64,000 nucleotides of DNA, from positions 2,356,001 through 2,420,000 of the forward strand of contig NZ_CP045529.1 of NCBI RefSeq assembly GCF_009429125.1. Reading direction: 5' to 3'. Made by a program: the position numbers and the translations under genes. Source of the stretch: Luteimicrobium xylanilyticum. GTDB taxonomy: Bacteria > Actinomycetota > Actinomycetes > Actinomycetales > Cellulomonadaceae. Numbering within the stretch: the stretch's first letter is position 1; the number at the start of each line of letters is the position of its first letter. This document shows, in pieces, positions 8,812 through 16,837 of this stretch. Below the pieces are notes generated by a model, which saw nothing but the letters and a program-made list of their open reading frames with translations, was not told the DNA's origin and did no database searches.

Positions 8812-10151
8812 AGGATCGAGAAGAAGCGCTCCAGCTCGAACGGCGTGACCTGCGTGCGGTACGCCGTCCACTCCTCACGCTTGTTGCGGAGCACGTAGTC
8901 GAAGACGTGCTCGCCGAGGGTCTCCGCGACGAGCTCGGACCGCTCCATGATGCCGACGGCCTCGTCGAGGTCCTGCGGCAGGGGGCGGATGTCGAGCGCG
9001 CGACGCTCGGTCGGGGTGAGCTCCCAGACGTCGTCGGACGTCTCCTCGGGAAGCTCGTAGCCCTCCTCGATGCCCTTGAGCCCGGCGGCGAGAAGCAGCG
9101 CGAACGACAGGTACGGGTTCGCGGCGGAGTCGAGGGCGCGGTACTCGACGCGGCTCGAGTTCCCCTTGCCCGGCTTGTACATCGGCACGCGGACGAGGGC
9201 GGAGCGGTTGTTGTGGCCCCAGCTCACGAAGCTCGGCGCCTCGGAGCCGCCCCACAGGCGCTTGTACGAGTTGACGTACTGGTTGGTCACGGCCGTGATC
9301 TCGGCAGCGTGGTGCAGCAGACCGGCGATGAACTGGCGGGCGACCTTGCTCAGCTCGTACTCCGAGCCGGGCTCGTGGAACGCGTTCCGGTCCCCCTCGA
9401 ACAGGGACATGTGGGTGTGCATGCCGGAGCCAGGGTGCTCGGCGAGCGGCTTGGGCATGAACGACGCGTACACGCCCTGCTCGAGCGCGACCTCCTTGAC
9501 GACGGTCCGGAACGTCATGAGGTTGTCGGCGGTCGTCAGCGCGTCCGCGTAGCGCAGGTCGATCTCGTTCTGGCCCGGCCCGGCCTCGTGGTGCGAGAAC
9601 TCGACCGAGATGCCCATCGACTCGAGCATCGAGATCGCGGCCCGACGGAAGTCGTGCGCCGACCCACGCGGGACGTGGTCGAAGTAGCCGCCCCGGTCGA
9701 CGGGAACCAGGCGCGGGACGGGCGCGTCGAGGTCGAGCGCCTGGAACAGGTAGAACTCGACCTCGGGGTGCGTGTAGAACGTGAACCCCTTGTCGCTGGC
9801 CTTCGCGAGGGCGCGCTTGAGCACGTACCGCGAGTCCGCGAGCGACGGCTCGCCGTCGGGCGTGAGGATGTCGCAGAACATGCGGGCGGTGCCCTGCTGC
9901 TCGCCGCGCCACGGCAGGACCTGGAAGGTCGTGGGGTCGGGCTTCGCGATCATGTCGGCCTCGTACACGCGCGTGAAGCCCTCGATCGAGCTCCCGTCGA
10001 AGCCGATGCCCTCGGAGAACGCGGACTCGAGCTCGGCAGGCGCGACCGCGACCGACTTGAGCATGCCGAGCACGTCCGTGAACCACAGCCGGATGAACCG
10101 GATGTCGCGCTCCTCGACCGTGCGCAGCACGAACTCCTGTTGCCTGTCCAT
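8808..10151 (-). CDS. glnA: Glutamine synthetase GlnA2 type (GSI-alpha-like), not adenylylatable
   Basis: A second type I glutamine synthetase of 447 residues, about the length of the actinobacterial GlnA2 enzymes. It has GIGFDGSSIEGF and the conserved HTHMSLF and NRSALVRVP segments of the active site. The stretch matching the adenylylation loop reads DDVWELTPTE, with Trp in place of the target Tyr, so GlnE should not modify it. ATG 10151 is chosen; a -10-like CAGGAT ends 6 bases upstream. It is the first gene of a coupled pair with glnE and no GlnR box was seen upstream. Confidence 0.93.
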   Translation of the reverse strand: MDRQQEFVLRTVEERDIRFIRLWFTDVLGMLKSVAVAPAELESAFSEGIGFDGSSIEGFTRVYEADMIAKPDPTTFQVLPWRGEQQGTARMFCDILTPDGEPSLADSRYVLKRALAKASDKGFTFYTHPEVEFYLFQALDLDAPVPRLVPVDRGGYFDHVPRGSAHDFRRAAISMLESMGISVEFSHHEAGPGQNEIDLRYADALTTADNLMTFRTVVKEVALEQGVYASFMPKPLAEHPGSGMHTHMSLFEGDRNAFHEPGSEYELSKVARQFIAGLLHHAAEITAVTNQYVNSYKRLWGGSEAPSFVSWGHNNRSALVRVPMYKPGKGNSSRVEYRALDSAANPYLSFALLLAAGLKGIEEGYELPEETSDDVWELTPTERRALDIRPLPQDLDEAVGIMERSELVAETLGEHVFDYVLRNKREEWTAYRTQVTPFELERFFSIL

Positions 10152-10253
10152 GCCCCCATCCTGCCCGACGCAGCGCCTTGATGTGGACACCTGCGCCGCA
10201 GTCGTGCGCAGGTCGTCCCCCGGGTGGTTGGCGGACCGCGCCGCCGGACCTCA

Positions 10254-10259
10254 TAGGCT
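10254..10259 (+). promoter_or_regulatory. -10 box of nadE, leaderless-type
   Basis: TAGGCT ends 6 bases before the nadE ATG and no Shine-Dalgarno intervenes, so transcription should start at the start codon. Confidence 0.5.
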
Positions 10260-10265
10260 GGCCCC

Positions 10266-11972
10266 ATGGAGCCCACGACCCCGCCGCTGCGGATCGCGCT
10301 CGCCCAGGTGGACACGTGCGTCGGGGACGTCGCGGGCAACGCCGCGACCGTGCTCGAGTGGACACGCAGGGCCGCCGACGCCGGTGCCCGTCTCGTCGCC
10401 TTCCCCGAGATGACCCTCACGGGCTACCCGATCGAGGACCTCGCGCTCCGGGCGTCGTTCCGCCGGGCCGCGTACCGGGCGGGAGACGACCTGGCGCGGA
10501 CGCTCGCCGACGAGGGACTCGGCGACATGACCGTCGTCGTCGGCACCGTGGGTGCGCGGCCGATCAAGGAGCGCCCGATGGCGGCGCTCGGGTCGCCGTC
10601 GCGGCCCACCAACCGTGCGATCGCGCTCCGGGGCGGCCGCGTCGTCGCCTCGTACGACAAGCACCACCTGCCCAACTACGGCGTGTTCGACGAGTTCCGC
10701 GTCTTCACGCCCGGCGACTCGACGTGCGTGCTCGACGTCGACGGACGCCGGGTGGGCCTGGTGATCTGCGAGGACATCTGGCAGGACGGCGGCCCGGTCG
10801 CCGCGCTCGCGGCCGAGGACCTCGACGCGCTGCTGGTGGTCAACGCCTCCCCGTTCGAGGAGGGCAAGGGTCACCAGCGCACCGAGCTCGCGGCGCGCCG
10901 CGCGTCGGAGGTCGGGGCCCCGCTCCTCTACGTCAACCAGGTCGGGGGCCAGGACGACCTCGTGTTCGACGGCGGCTCGTTCGTCGTCGCCCCCGGGTCG
11001 GGCGCGCCGCTCACGAGCGCACCCCAGTTCGTCCCGGACCTCCTCGTGTGGGACCTCCCGGCACGCGGCGAGGCGCTGCCGCGCGGCACGGTCGCTCCCC
11101 CTCTCGAGGCCGACGAGGAGGTCTACCGGGCGTGCGTCGCGGGTCTCGCCGGGTACGTCCGCAAGAACGGGTTCCGGTCCGTCGTCCTCGGTCTGTCGGG
11201 CGGGATCGACTCCGCACTCACCGCCGCGATCGCCGCGGACGCGATCGGCGGCGAGAACGTCGTCGGTGTCTCGATGCCCTCGGCGTACTCCTCCGGGCAC
11301 AGCAAGGACGACGCCGCCGACCTCGCCGAGCGGCTGGGCGCGGACTACCGGGTCCAGCCCATCGCGCCGATGGTCGACGCGTTCCAGGGCGAGCTGCACC
11401 TCGACGGCGTCGCGGAGGAGAACCTGCAGGCCCGCGTCCGCGGCGTCCTGCTCATGGCCATCTCCAACCGGGAAGGCCACCTCGTCATCGCGCCCGGCAA
11501 CAAGTCGGAGCTCGCGACGGGGTACGCGACGATCTACGACGCCGGCTCCATCGGCGGGTACGCCCCCATCAAGGACGTCGACAAGTCGCAGGTCTGGCGG
11601 CTCGCCCGCTGGCGCAACAACCACGCGCTCGACGCCGGCGAGATCCCCCCGATCCCCGAGTCGTCGATCACCAAGCCGCCGTCCGCCGAGCTGCGCCCCG
11701 GCCAGCTCGACCAGGACTCCCTGCCGCCCTACGACGTCCTCGACGAGGTCCTCGACGCGTACATCGAGCACGCAGAAGGTCGGGCCGAGCTGCTGGCCCG
11801 GGGGTTCGACCCCGAGGTCGTGGACAAGGTCGTCACGCTCGTCGACCGCGCCGAGTGGAAGCGGCGCCAGTACCCGCTCGGCACCAAGGTCACCGCTCTC
11901 GCGTTCGGCCGCGACCGGCGTCTGCCGATCACGTCGCGCTGGCGCGAGCCCCAGGAAGGAAACCCGTCATGA
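10266..11972 (+). CDS. nadE: Glutamine-dependent NAD+ synthase NadE
   Basis: Amidates nicotinic acid adenine dinucleotide to NAD+ using glutamine nitrogen, in the cytoplasm. The 568-residue protein joins a nitrilase-type glutaminase domain (1 to about 280; catalytic Glu48, Lys132 and Cys168 in VICEDIW) to an ATP-pyrophosphatase synthetase domain with the P-loop SGGIDS at 311-316. The size and domain order match the two-domain form. It overlaps panB by ATGA, so the two cofactor genes are probably translated together. Confidence 0.95.
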   Translation: MEPTTPPLRIALAQVDTCVGDVAGNAATVLEWTRRAADAGARLVAFPEMTLTGYPIEDLALRASFRRAAYRAGDDLARTLADEGLGDMTVVVGTVGARPIKERPMAALGSPSRPTNRAIALRGGRVVASYDKHHLPNYGVFDEFRVFTPGDSTCVLDVDGRRVGLVICEDIWQDGGPVAALAAEDLDALLVVNASPFEEGKGHQRTELAARRASEVGAPLLYVNQVGGQDDLVFDGGSFVVAPGSGAPLTSAPQFVPDLLVWDLPARGEALPRGTVAPPLEADEEVYRACVAGLAGYVRKNGFRSVVLGLSGGIDSALTAAIAADAIGGENVVGVSMPSAYSSGHSKDDAADLAERLGADYRVQPIAPMVDAFQGELHLDGVAEENLQARVRGVLLMAISNREGHLVIAPGNKSELATGYATIYDAGSIGGYAPIKDVDKSQVWRLARWRNNHALDAGEIPPIPESSITKPPSAELRPGQLDQDSLPPYDVLDEVLDAYIEHAEGRAELLARGFDPEVVDKVVTLVDRAEWKRRQYPLGTKVTALAFGRDRRLPITSRWREPQEGNPS

Positions 11973-12817
11973 CCCAGCCCGCAGCGCCCACCCCTCAGAC
12001 CGGCGGCACGCCCGCCCGCAAGCGCGTGCGCGTGCAGCACCTCGCCGAGGCCAAGGCCCAGGGGCGCAAGCTCACCATGCTCACCGCGTACGACGCGGTC
12101 GTGGCGCGCGTCTTCGACGCCGCGGGCGTCGACATGCTGCTCGTCGGGGACTCGATCGGCGACAACATGCTCGGGCACCCGAACACGATCCCCGTGACGG
12201 TCGACGAGATGATCCCGCCGGCGCGGGCGGTCGCACGCACCGCAAAGCACGCGTTCGTCGTCGTCGACCTGCCTTTCGGGTCCTACGAGGACTCGCCGCA
12301 GCACGCGTTCGCGACCGCGGTGCGGATCATGAAGGAGACGGGCGCCGACGCGGTGAAGCTCGAGGGCGGGCGTCGCGTCGCCGCGCACGTCAAGCTCCTC
12401 ACCGGCTCGGGCATCCCGGTGATCGGCCACCTGGGCTTCACCCCGCAGTCGGAGAACATCCTCGGTGGCCACCGCGTCCAGGGGCGGGGCGACGAGGCTG
12501 CCGACGTGCTGTGCGACGACGCGCTCGCGCTCGCCGAGGCAGGCGCGAGCGCCGTCGTCCTCGAGATGGTCCCGGCGCCGGTCGCCGCCCGCGTCACGGA
12601 GATCCTCGCGATCCCGACGATCGGCATCGGCGCCGGCCCCGACGTCGACGGCCAGGTGCTCGTGTGGACCGACATGGCGGGGATGGGCGACTGGTCGCCG
12701 CGCTTCGCCAAGCGGTTCGCCGAGATCGGCGCGGCACTCCAGGCCGCGGCGTCGTCCTACGTCGACGAGGTGACGTCGGGCGCGTTCCCGCGGCCCGAGC
12801 ACTCGTTCGAGAGCTGA
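11969..12817 (+). CDS. panB: 3-methyl-2-oxobutanoate hydroxymethyltransferase PanB
   Basis: First committed step to pantothenate: adds a hydroxymethyl group from methylene-tetrahydrofolate to 2-oxoisovalerate. The 282-residue protein has the family motifs MLTAYDAVVARVFDAAGVD, LLVGDSIGDNMLG, VKLEGG and GHLGFTPQS. The Asp ligands of the metal and the KLEGG active-site stretch are intact. Its ATG at 11969 overlaps the nadE stop (ATGA). An AGGAAGGA sequence upstream gives a good ribosome site. panC and panD are not in the window. Confidence 0.95.
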   Translation: MTQPAAPTPQTGGTPARKRVRVQHLAEAKAQGRKLTMLTAYDAVVARVFDAAGVDMLLVGDSIGDNMLGHPNTIPVTVDEMIPPARAVARTAKHAFVVVDLPFGSYEDSPQHAFATAVRIMKETGADAVKLEGGRRVAAHVKLLTGSGIPVIGHLGFTPQSENILGGHRVQGRGDEAADVLCDDALALAEAGASAVVLEMVPAPVAARVTEILAIPTIGIGAGPDVDGQVLVWTDMAGMGDWSPRFAKRFAEIGAALQAAASSYVDEVTSGAFPRPEHSFES

Positions 12818-12823
12818 CGACCC

Positions 12824-13027
12824 TCAGTCGTCCTCGTCGTCGAACGCGCCCGGCTGCGCGGCGTCCTGGCCGTCCCAGGTCTCGTTGCGCTGCTCGGCGC
12901 GCTCGAGGGCGTGGGCGGCTTCCTCGCGCGTGGGGTACGGGCCCATGCGGTGGGTCCAGGACGACGGCTTGCCCTCCTCCACCTCGCCCGTCTTGGTGTT
13001 GAAGTAGTACTCGGCGTCCGTGCTCAT
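12824..13027 (-). CDS. Small conserved acidic protein (SPOR-like)
   Basis: A 67-residue protein rich in aromatic and acidic residues. It contains [14 protein letters not shown] and [15 protein letters not shown] and ends in FDDEDD. Such short actinobacterial proteins are often labelled SPOR domain-containing, but no peptidoglycan-binding role can be shown here. It has no signal peptide or membrane segment. The ATG start leaves 70 bases to the divergent map gene, and a -10-like CAGAAT lies 6 bases upstream. Its stop is 6 bases from the convergent panB stop. Confidence 0.7.
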   Translation of the reverse strand: MSTDAEYYFNTKTGEVEEGKPSSWTHRMGPYPTREEAAHALERAEQRNETWDGQDAAQPGAFDDEDD

Positions 13028-13084
13028 GGGTGGATTCTGCCCTGCGCGGCCGTCGTCGGCACGCGAGCGCGGCGCTGGCATCCG

Positions 13085-13090
13085 TAGACT
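13085..13090 (+). promoter_or_regulatory. -10 box of map, leaderless-type
   Basis: TAGACT ends 7 bases before ATG 13098, with no Shine-Dalgarno. It supports that start over the upstream in-frame codons. Confidence 0.5.
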
Positions 13091-13097
13091 CGGGGCC

Positions 13098-14009
13098 ATG
13101 CCCGTCCCACCTGCCGCGACGTCCGTCCCGCGCCCGACGACGGCGCGGACCTCCACCACCGACCTCCTGGTCCCGGGGACCGTCTCCCCGGTGCGGAGCG
13201 TGCCCGCCTCGATCGTCCGGCCGGAGTACGTCGGGAGACCCGCTCCCACGCCCTTCACGGGCAGCGAGGTCAAGACGCCGGAGACGATCGAGCGGATCCG
13301 CACGGCGAGCCGCATCGCCGCCCGCGCGCTCGAGGAGGTCGGCCGCCACGCCGCGCCCGGCGTGACGACCGACGAGCTCGACCGCATCGGTCACGAGTTC
13401 CTCCTCGACCACGGCGCCTACCCGTCGACGCTCGGCTACCGGGGCTTCCCCAAGTCGCTGTGCACCTCGATCAACGAGGTGATCTGCCACGGGATCCCCG
13501 ACACGACCGAGCTGCTCGACGGCGACATCGTCAACGTCGACATCACGGCGTTCGTCGGCGGGGTGCACGGGGACACCAACGCGACGTTCCTCGTCGGCGA
13601 CGTCGACGAGGACTCGCGGCTGCTGGTCGAGCGCACGCGCGAGGCGCTCGCCCGCGGGATCAAGGCCGTCGCGCCGGGCCGCGAGGTCAACGTCATCGGG
13701 CGCGTGATCGAGAAGTACGCGGCACGCTTCGGCTACGGCGTCGTCCGCGACTACACGGGCCACGGGGTCGGCGAGGCCTTCCACTCGGGCCTCGTCATCC
13801 CCCACTACGACGCCGCGCCCGCCTACTCGACGCTCATCGAGCCGGGCATGGTCTTCACCATCGAGCCGATGCTGACCCTCGGCACCCACGCCTGGGAGGC
13901 CTGGGACGACGGCTGGACCGTCGTCACGGCCGACCGGTCGCGCACCGCGCAGTTCGAGCACACCCTCGTCGTCACCGAGACCGGAGCGGAGATCCTGACC
14001 CTGCCATGA
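13098..14009 (+). CDS. map: Methionine aminopeptidase type I (Map)
   Basis: Removes the initiator methionine from new proteins. The 303-residue protein carries an N-terminal extension of about 55 residues rich in Pro and Thr, then the pita-bread catalytic domain. The five metal ligands can be read as Asp148, Asp159, His222, Glu256 and Glu287, and His131 is the substrate histidine. A longer frame starts at 13020, but the -10 box at 13085 and family alignment favour ATG 13098. It overlaps ppgK by ATGA. Confidence 0.95.
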   Translation: MPVPPAATSVPRPTTARTSTTDLLVPGTVSPVRSVPASIVRPEYVGRPAPTPFTGSEVKTPETIERIRTASRIAARALEEVGRHAAPGVTTDELDRIGHEFLLDHGAYPSTLGYRGFPKSLCTSINEVICHGIPDTTELLDGDIVNVDITAFVGGVHGDTNATFLVGDVDEDSRLLVERTREALARGIKAVAPGREVNVIGRVIEKYAARFGYGVVRDYTGHGVGEAFHSGLVIPHYDAAPAYSTLIEPGMVFTIEPMLTLGTHAWEAWDDGWTVVTADRSRTAQFEHTLVVTETGAEILTLP

Positions 14010-14782
14010 GCTCACCGAAGAAGACTCCCGAGATCGCCATCGGCATCGACGTCGGTGGCACCGGCATCAAGGGTGCACCCGTCGACCTGAAGACCGGCGA
14101 GTTCGCCGCGGACCGCGTGCGCATCCCGACCCCCGAGAACTCGACCCCGGAGGCGGTGGCCGAGATCGTCGCGAAGATCGTCGACTCGTTCGACCTGCCC
14201 GACGCACCCGTCGGCGTCGCGTTCCCCGGGCCCATCAAGCACGGCGTCGTGACCTTCATCGCGAACCTCGACGAGTCGTGGACCGGCACGAACCTCGTGT
14301 CCGTGATGCACGAGGCGACCGGCCGCACCGTCGCCGCGGTGAACGACGCCGACTCCGCGGGGTACGGGGAGCTGCACTTCGGCGCGGCGCGCAACACCGA
14401 GGGTGTCGTGCTGGTCGCGACGCTCGGCACGGGGATCGGGTCCGCACTGTTCCTGGACGGCCTGCTGCTGCCCAACACCGAGCTCGGACACCTGGAGATC
14501 GACGGGCACGACGCCGAGTCGAGGGCCTCCACGCTCGCCCGCGAGCGCGAGAACCTCAGCTACGAGGAGTGGGCGGTCCGGCTGCAGCGGTACTTCTCGG
14601 TCGTGGAGAACCTGCTCTCCCCCGACCTCATCGTCGTCGGGGGCGGGGTGTCGAAGAGCTGGGAGAAGTTCCTCCCGCTGCTGCACCTGCGCGCCCCGAT
14701 CGTGCCGGCAGCGCTGCGTAACCGCGCCGGGATCGTGGGCGCGGCGTGGCTCGCTGCCCAGGAGGAGATCGCGGCGAGCTGA
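14006..14782 (+). CDS. ppgK: Polyphosphate glucokinase PpgK
   Basis: Phosphorylates glucose using inorganic polyphosphate (and ATP), typical of actinobacteria; it feeds glucose freed by the glycosidases of this window into glycolysis. The 258-residue ROK-fold protein has the phosphate-binding [13 protein letters not shown] near the N-terminus, the catalytic Asp in [11 protein letters not shown], and the PpgK-typical [10 protein letters not shown] with TELGHLE. It lacks the zinc cysteines of ordinary ROK proteins, as expected for PpgK. The start overlaps the map stop by ATGA. Confidence 0.95.
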   Translation: MSSPKKTPEIAIGIDVGGTGIKGAPVDLKTGEFAADRVRIPTPENSTPEAVAEIVAKIVDSFDLPDAPVGVAFPGPIKHGVVTFIANLDESWTGTNLVSVMHEATGRTVAAVNDADSAGYGELHFGAARNTEGVVLVATLGTGIGSALFLDGLLLPNTELGHLEIDGHDAESRASTLARERENLSYEEWAVRLQRYFSVVENLLSPDLIVVGGGVSKSWEKFLPLLHLRAPIVPAALRNRAGIVGAAWLAAQEEIAAS

Positions 14783-14806
14783 CGCGGAGGGTGGGGCGGC
14801 GCCGCG

Positions 14807-15175
14807 TCAGGCGGCGCCGCTCGCCGCCACCGCGGGCTCCGCGGCGACCGGGCGCACCAGCAGCTCGCGCACACCGAGCATGTCGAGCACCTCGACGATG
14901 ATCTGGGGTGGGTCGAGGAGCGTGACGTCGAGACCCTCGTCGTGACCGATGGTCACGAACTGGACGAGGAACGCGATGCCGGTCGAGTCCGCGAACGTCA
15001 CCTCGGTCGCGTCGATCACGACGGGAAGGTCGCGCTCGAGCGCGTTCGCGAGCGCCGCGCTCGCCTCCGCACGGAGGGCCACGTCGATCTCGCCCGTGAG
15101 GACCACGACCGTCCGGTCCCGCTCCTCGACGAGGGCGATCGTGCCCGTCGCCACCACACCATCCGTTCCGACCAC
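14807..15175 (-). CDS. STAS-domain anti-sigma-factor antagonist, copy 1
   Basis: A 122-residue single STAS domain, the fold of SpoIIAA/RsbV-type proteins that bind anti-sigma kinases. The phosphorylatable serine is Ser64 in FADSTGIAFL, preceded by the helix LERDLPVVID. GTG 15175 was chosen because the domain starts soon after it and GAGGT lies about 9 bases upstream. It is a close paralogue of the next STAS gene, with long shared blocks (TGEIDVALR, DEGLDVT). No anti-sigma kinase gene is adjacent, so the partner is unknown. Confidence 0.85.
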   Translation of the reverse strand: MVGTDGVVATGTIALVEERDRTVVVLTGEIDVALRAEASAALANALERDLPVVIDATEVTFADSTGIAFLVQFVTIGHDEGLDVTLLDPPQIIVEVLDMLGVRELLVRPVAAEPAVAASGAA

Positions 15176-15263
15176 GCTGACCCGACCTCGCTCCCTGTGC
15201 CTGACGCTTCGTTGCGTCCGCCGGTGGTGGGTCCCCTGATCCCACACCCTGACCGGCGTGTGC

Positions 15264-15277
15264 GACGAGGCTAACCC
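15264..15277 (-). promoter_or_regulatory. Shared promoter motif of STAS copy 1
   Basis: On the minus strand reads GGGTTAGCCTCGTC, matching the motif before STAS copy 2 in 13 of 14 positions and at nearly the same distance from the start codon (about 85-90 bases). TAGCCT can be a -10 box with TTACAC 18 bases upstream as a -35. The stretch between this motif and the copy 2 stop holds no gene. Confidence 0.5.
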
Positions 15278-15422
15278 AGACCCGCCCGGATGTGTAATCC
15301 CCGTGGCGGAGTCTTTACCGTCCCGACACACAAGAGCGTGCTCGTGTCACATGGGGGCAACCTGGCGTGGGCCTGGGAACACGCTGGCAACATCACCCTG
15401 CGCAGGGGTTCGCGCGTCGGAC

Positions 15423-15752
15423 TCAGGCAGCGCAGGCGAACTCGTCGCGCACACCGAGGATCTCGAGGACGTCGACGATCGCCGGCGGCAGCGAGCGGAA
15501 CGTGACGTCGAGGCCCTCGTCCCGCCCCAGGGCGCGGAACTGGATGAGGAACGCGATCCCGCTCGAGTCGGCGAACGTCACCCCGGACGCGTCGACCACC
15601 ACGGGAAGGTCACGTCGGAGCGCTGTCGAGAGCGCCTGGCTCGCCTCGGGGCGCAGGGCCACGTCGATCTCGCCGGCGAGCACCACCACCGTGCGCCCGG
15701 TCTCCTCGTCCACGGAGATGGTCCCCACCGCGGGACCGCCTGTTCCTACCAC
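15423..15752 (-). CDS. STAS-domain anti-sigma-factor antagonist, copy 2
   Basis: A 109-residue STAS-domain protein. The switch serine is Ser63 in FADSSGIAFL. It resembles copy 1 along the whole domain (RTVVVL-GEIDVALR, RDLPVV-DA, DEGLDVTF), so the two arose by tandem duplication. Unlike copy 1 it ends right after the domain and has two alanines and a cysteine at the tail. GTG 15752 has AGAGG upstream. It lies between copy 1 and rnpB on the same strand. The role in partner-switching control of a sigma factor is inferred from the family. Confidence 0.85.
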   Translation of the reverse strand: MVGTGGPAVGTISVDEETGRTVVVLAGEIDVALRPEASQALSTALRRDLPVVVDASGVTFADSSGIAFLIQFRALGRDEGLDVTFRSLPPAIVDVLEILGVRDEFACAA

Positions 15753-15835
15753 CGAAGACCTACCTCTTTCGTGCGTGCTCGTCGCGTGACCTGCGCAGAG
15801 GGCCGGCCCACCGACGGCGTTCACCGCTCGCGCGT

Positions 15836-15849
15836 GACGAGGCTAGCCC
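15836..15849 (-). promoter_or_regulatory. Shared promoter motif of STAS copy 2
   Basis: On the minus strand reads GGGCTAGCCTCGTC, differing from the copy 1 motif at one base. It lies 84 bases from the copy 2 start codon and just past the hairpin that follows rnpB. The -10 candidate is TAGCCT; no good -35 is seen. Confidence 0.45.
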
Positions 15850-15869
15850 GACGTGCGCCTTTGCGCGCA
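15850..15869 (-). terminator. Hairpin downstream of rnpB
   Basis: On the minus strand GTGCGC-GCAAAG-GCGCAC forms a short stem after the RNase P RNA. It is a candidate terminator; no T-tract follows. Confidence 0.4.
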
Positions 15870-15904
15870 CCGTGGCTCGGTGCGACGTGGGCTGGTGGTG
15901 CGGG

Positions 15905-16332
15905 GGCGGACGAGTCGGTCTGTACGCCGGGTTCTGTCCCCGCGCGCGGTTGCCCCCGCACGGGTGACGGCCATCCATCTAGGACGCACGTTGCCGTGCG
16001 CCTCGAGCGGTCTACCCGACTGTGCTTCTCACCGGAGAATCGGGCGGGCCGCCCTCCAACACAGTCTGTCTGACCTTGCTCCAGGTGGGGTTTACCGAGC
16101 CGCACCGGTCACCCGGCACGCTGGTGGTCTCTTACACCACCGTTTCACCCTTACCGCGTCACGCCGGGGCCGTAGCCTCGACCGACACGGCGGTCTGTTC
16201 TCTGTGGCACTGTCCCGCGGGTCACCCCGGGTGGGCGTTACCCACCACCTTGCCCTTCGGAGCCCGGACGTTCCTCGGCACCACCGGGACGAACCCGACG
16301 ATGACGCGGCCGTCCGACCGACTCGTCCGCCC
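15905..16332 (-). ncRNA. rnpB: RNase P RNA (type A)
   Basis: RNA subunit of RNase P, which matures tRNA 5' ends. The minus strand carries the P4/J hallmark GAGGAACGTCCGGGCTCC (16259-16276) near the 5' end and its partner ACAGAACCCGGC (15926-15937) near the 3' end. The ends were set by a perfect 16-bp P1 helix: GGCGGACGAGTCGGTC at the 5' end pairs with GACCGACTCGTCCGCC at the 3' end. The length, about 428 bases, suits an actinobacterial type A RNA. A TACGCT -10 box lies directly upstream. Confidence 0.95.
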
Positions 16333-16336
16333 GCTC

Positions 16337-16342
16337 AGCGTA
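16337..16342 (-). promoter_or_regulatory. -10 box of rnpB
   Basis: TACGCT on the minus strand sits a few bases before the mapped 5' end of the RNase P RNA. No clear -35 is seen. Confidence 0.5.
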
Positions 16343-16358
16343 CCGGTTCGCGCGTCCG

Positions 16359-16742
16359 TCAGACGTCGACGCGGTAGCTGAGCTCGAGCTCGTCGCCCGA
16401 CCGGCCGCGGATCCCCCAGTTCACCTGGGGCGACTCGATGATCACCACCTCGAGGTCGTCGACGGACAGGTCGAACCGCGGGGCGACGTCGTCGAACAGC
16501 GCCCGGACGAGCGCGCGCTTCGCGTCGTCGCTGCGACCGGTGAAGCACACGACCTCGACCACGAGGTAGGCGTCCGCGCGCGGGGCGACCAGGTCGGCGT
16601 CGTCGAGCCAGCAGAACCTGTGGAACCGCTTCTCGGCCGGGAGCTGCCACGTGCGCACGAGAGCCTCGTGCAGCGCGTCCGACAGCTCGTCACGGCGGTG
16701 CGCCCACTGCGAGCGCCGCCCGTACACCTTCACCTGGGCCAT
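16359..16742 (-). CDS. Tautomerase-superfamily protein
   Basis: A 127-residue protein starting MAQVKVYG with KRFHRFCWLD, YLVVEVVCFTGRS and NWGIRGRSGDEL, the pattern of the tautomerase (MIF/4-oxalocrotonate) superfamily. These enzymes normally use an N-terminal proline exposed by Met removal; here residue 2 is alanine, so either the chemistry differs or it is not catalytic. A TACGGT -10 box 6 bases upstream supports the ATG. The substrate is unknown. It is divergent from yaaA and precedes rnpB. Confidence 0.75.
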   Translation of the reverse strand: MAQVKVYGRRSQWAHRRDELSDALHEALVRTWQLPAEKRFHRFCWLDDADLVAPRADAYLVVEVVCFTGRSDDAKRALVRALFDDVAPRFDLSVDDLEVVIIESPQVNWGIRGRSGDELELSYRVDV

Positions 16743-16748
16743 CGCCCG

Positions 16749-16754
16749 ACCGTA
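16749..16754 (-). promoter_or_regulatory. -10 box of the tautomerase gene, leaderless-type
   Basis: TACGGT on the minus strand ends 6 bases before ATG 16742, with no Shine-Dalgarno between. Confidence 0.45.
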
Positions 16755-16825
16755 GCGTGCGCGACGTCACAGGACCTGCCGCCGTCCGCACCCCGGGACG
16801 GCCGTCGCGCGCCGTCCCCGGCCCG

Positions 16826-16831
16826 TAGGGT
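16826..16831 (+). promoter_or_regulatory. -10 box of yaaA, leaderless-type
   Basis: TAGGGT ends 6 bases before GTG 16838 and no Shine-Dalgarno lies between. Confidence 0.45.
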
Positions 16832-16837
16832 GGCGGC

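Noticed and set aside
6970-8898. A 642-codon open frame opposite glnE
   Set aside because: It is the shadow of glnE; the protein is Arg/Gly/Val rich with no domain.
10152-10265. A second GlnR box between glnA2 and nadE
   Set aside because: No gTnAC/GaAAC half-sites with six-base spacing were found.
14790-14825. Terminator between ppgK and STAS copy 1
   Set aside because: GGCGGCGCCGC occurs twice in direct and self-complementary form, but no single stable stem with a tail could be singled out.
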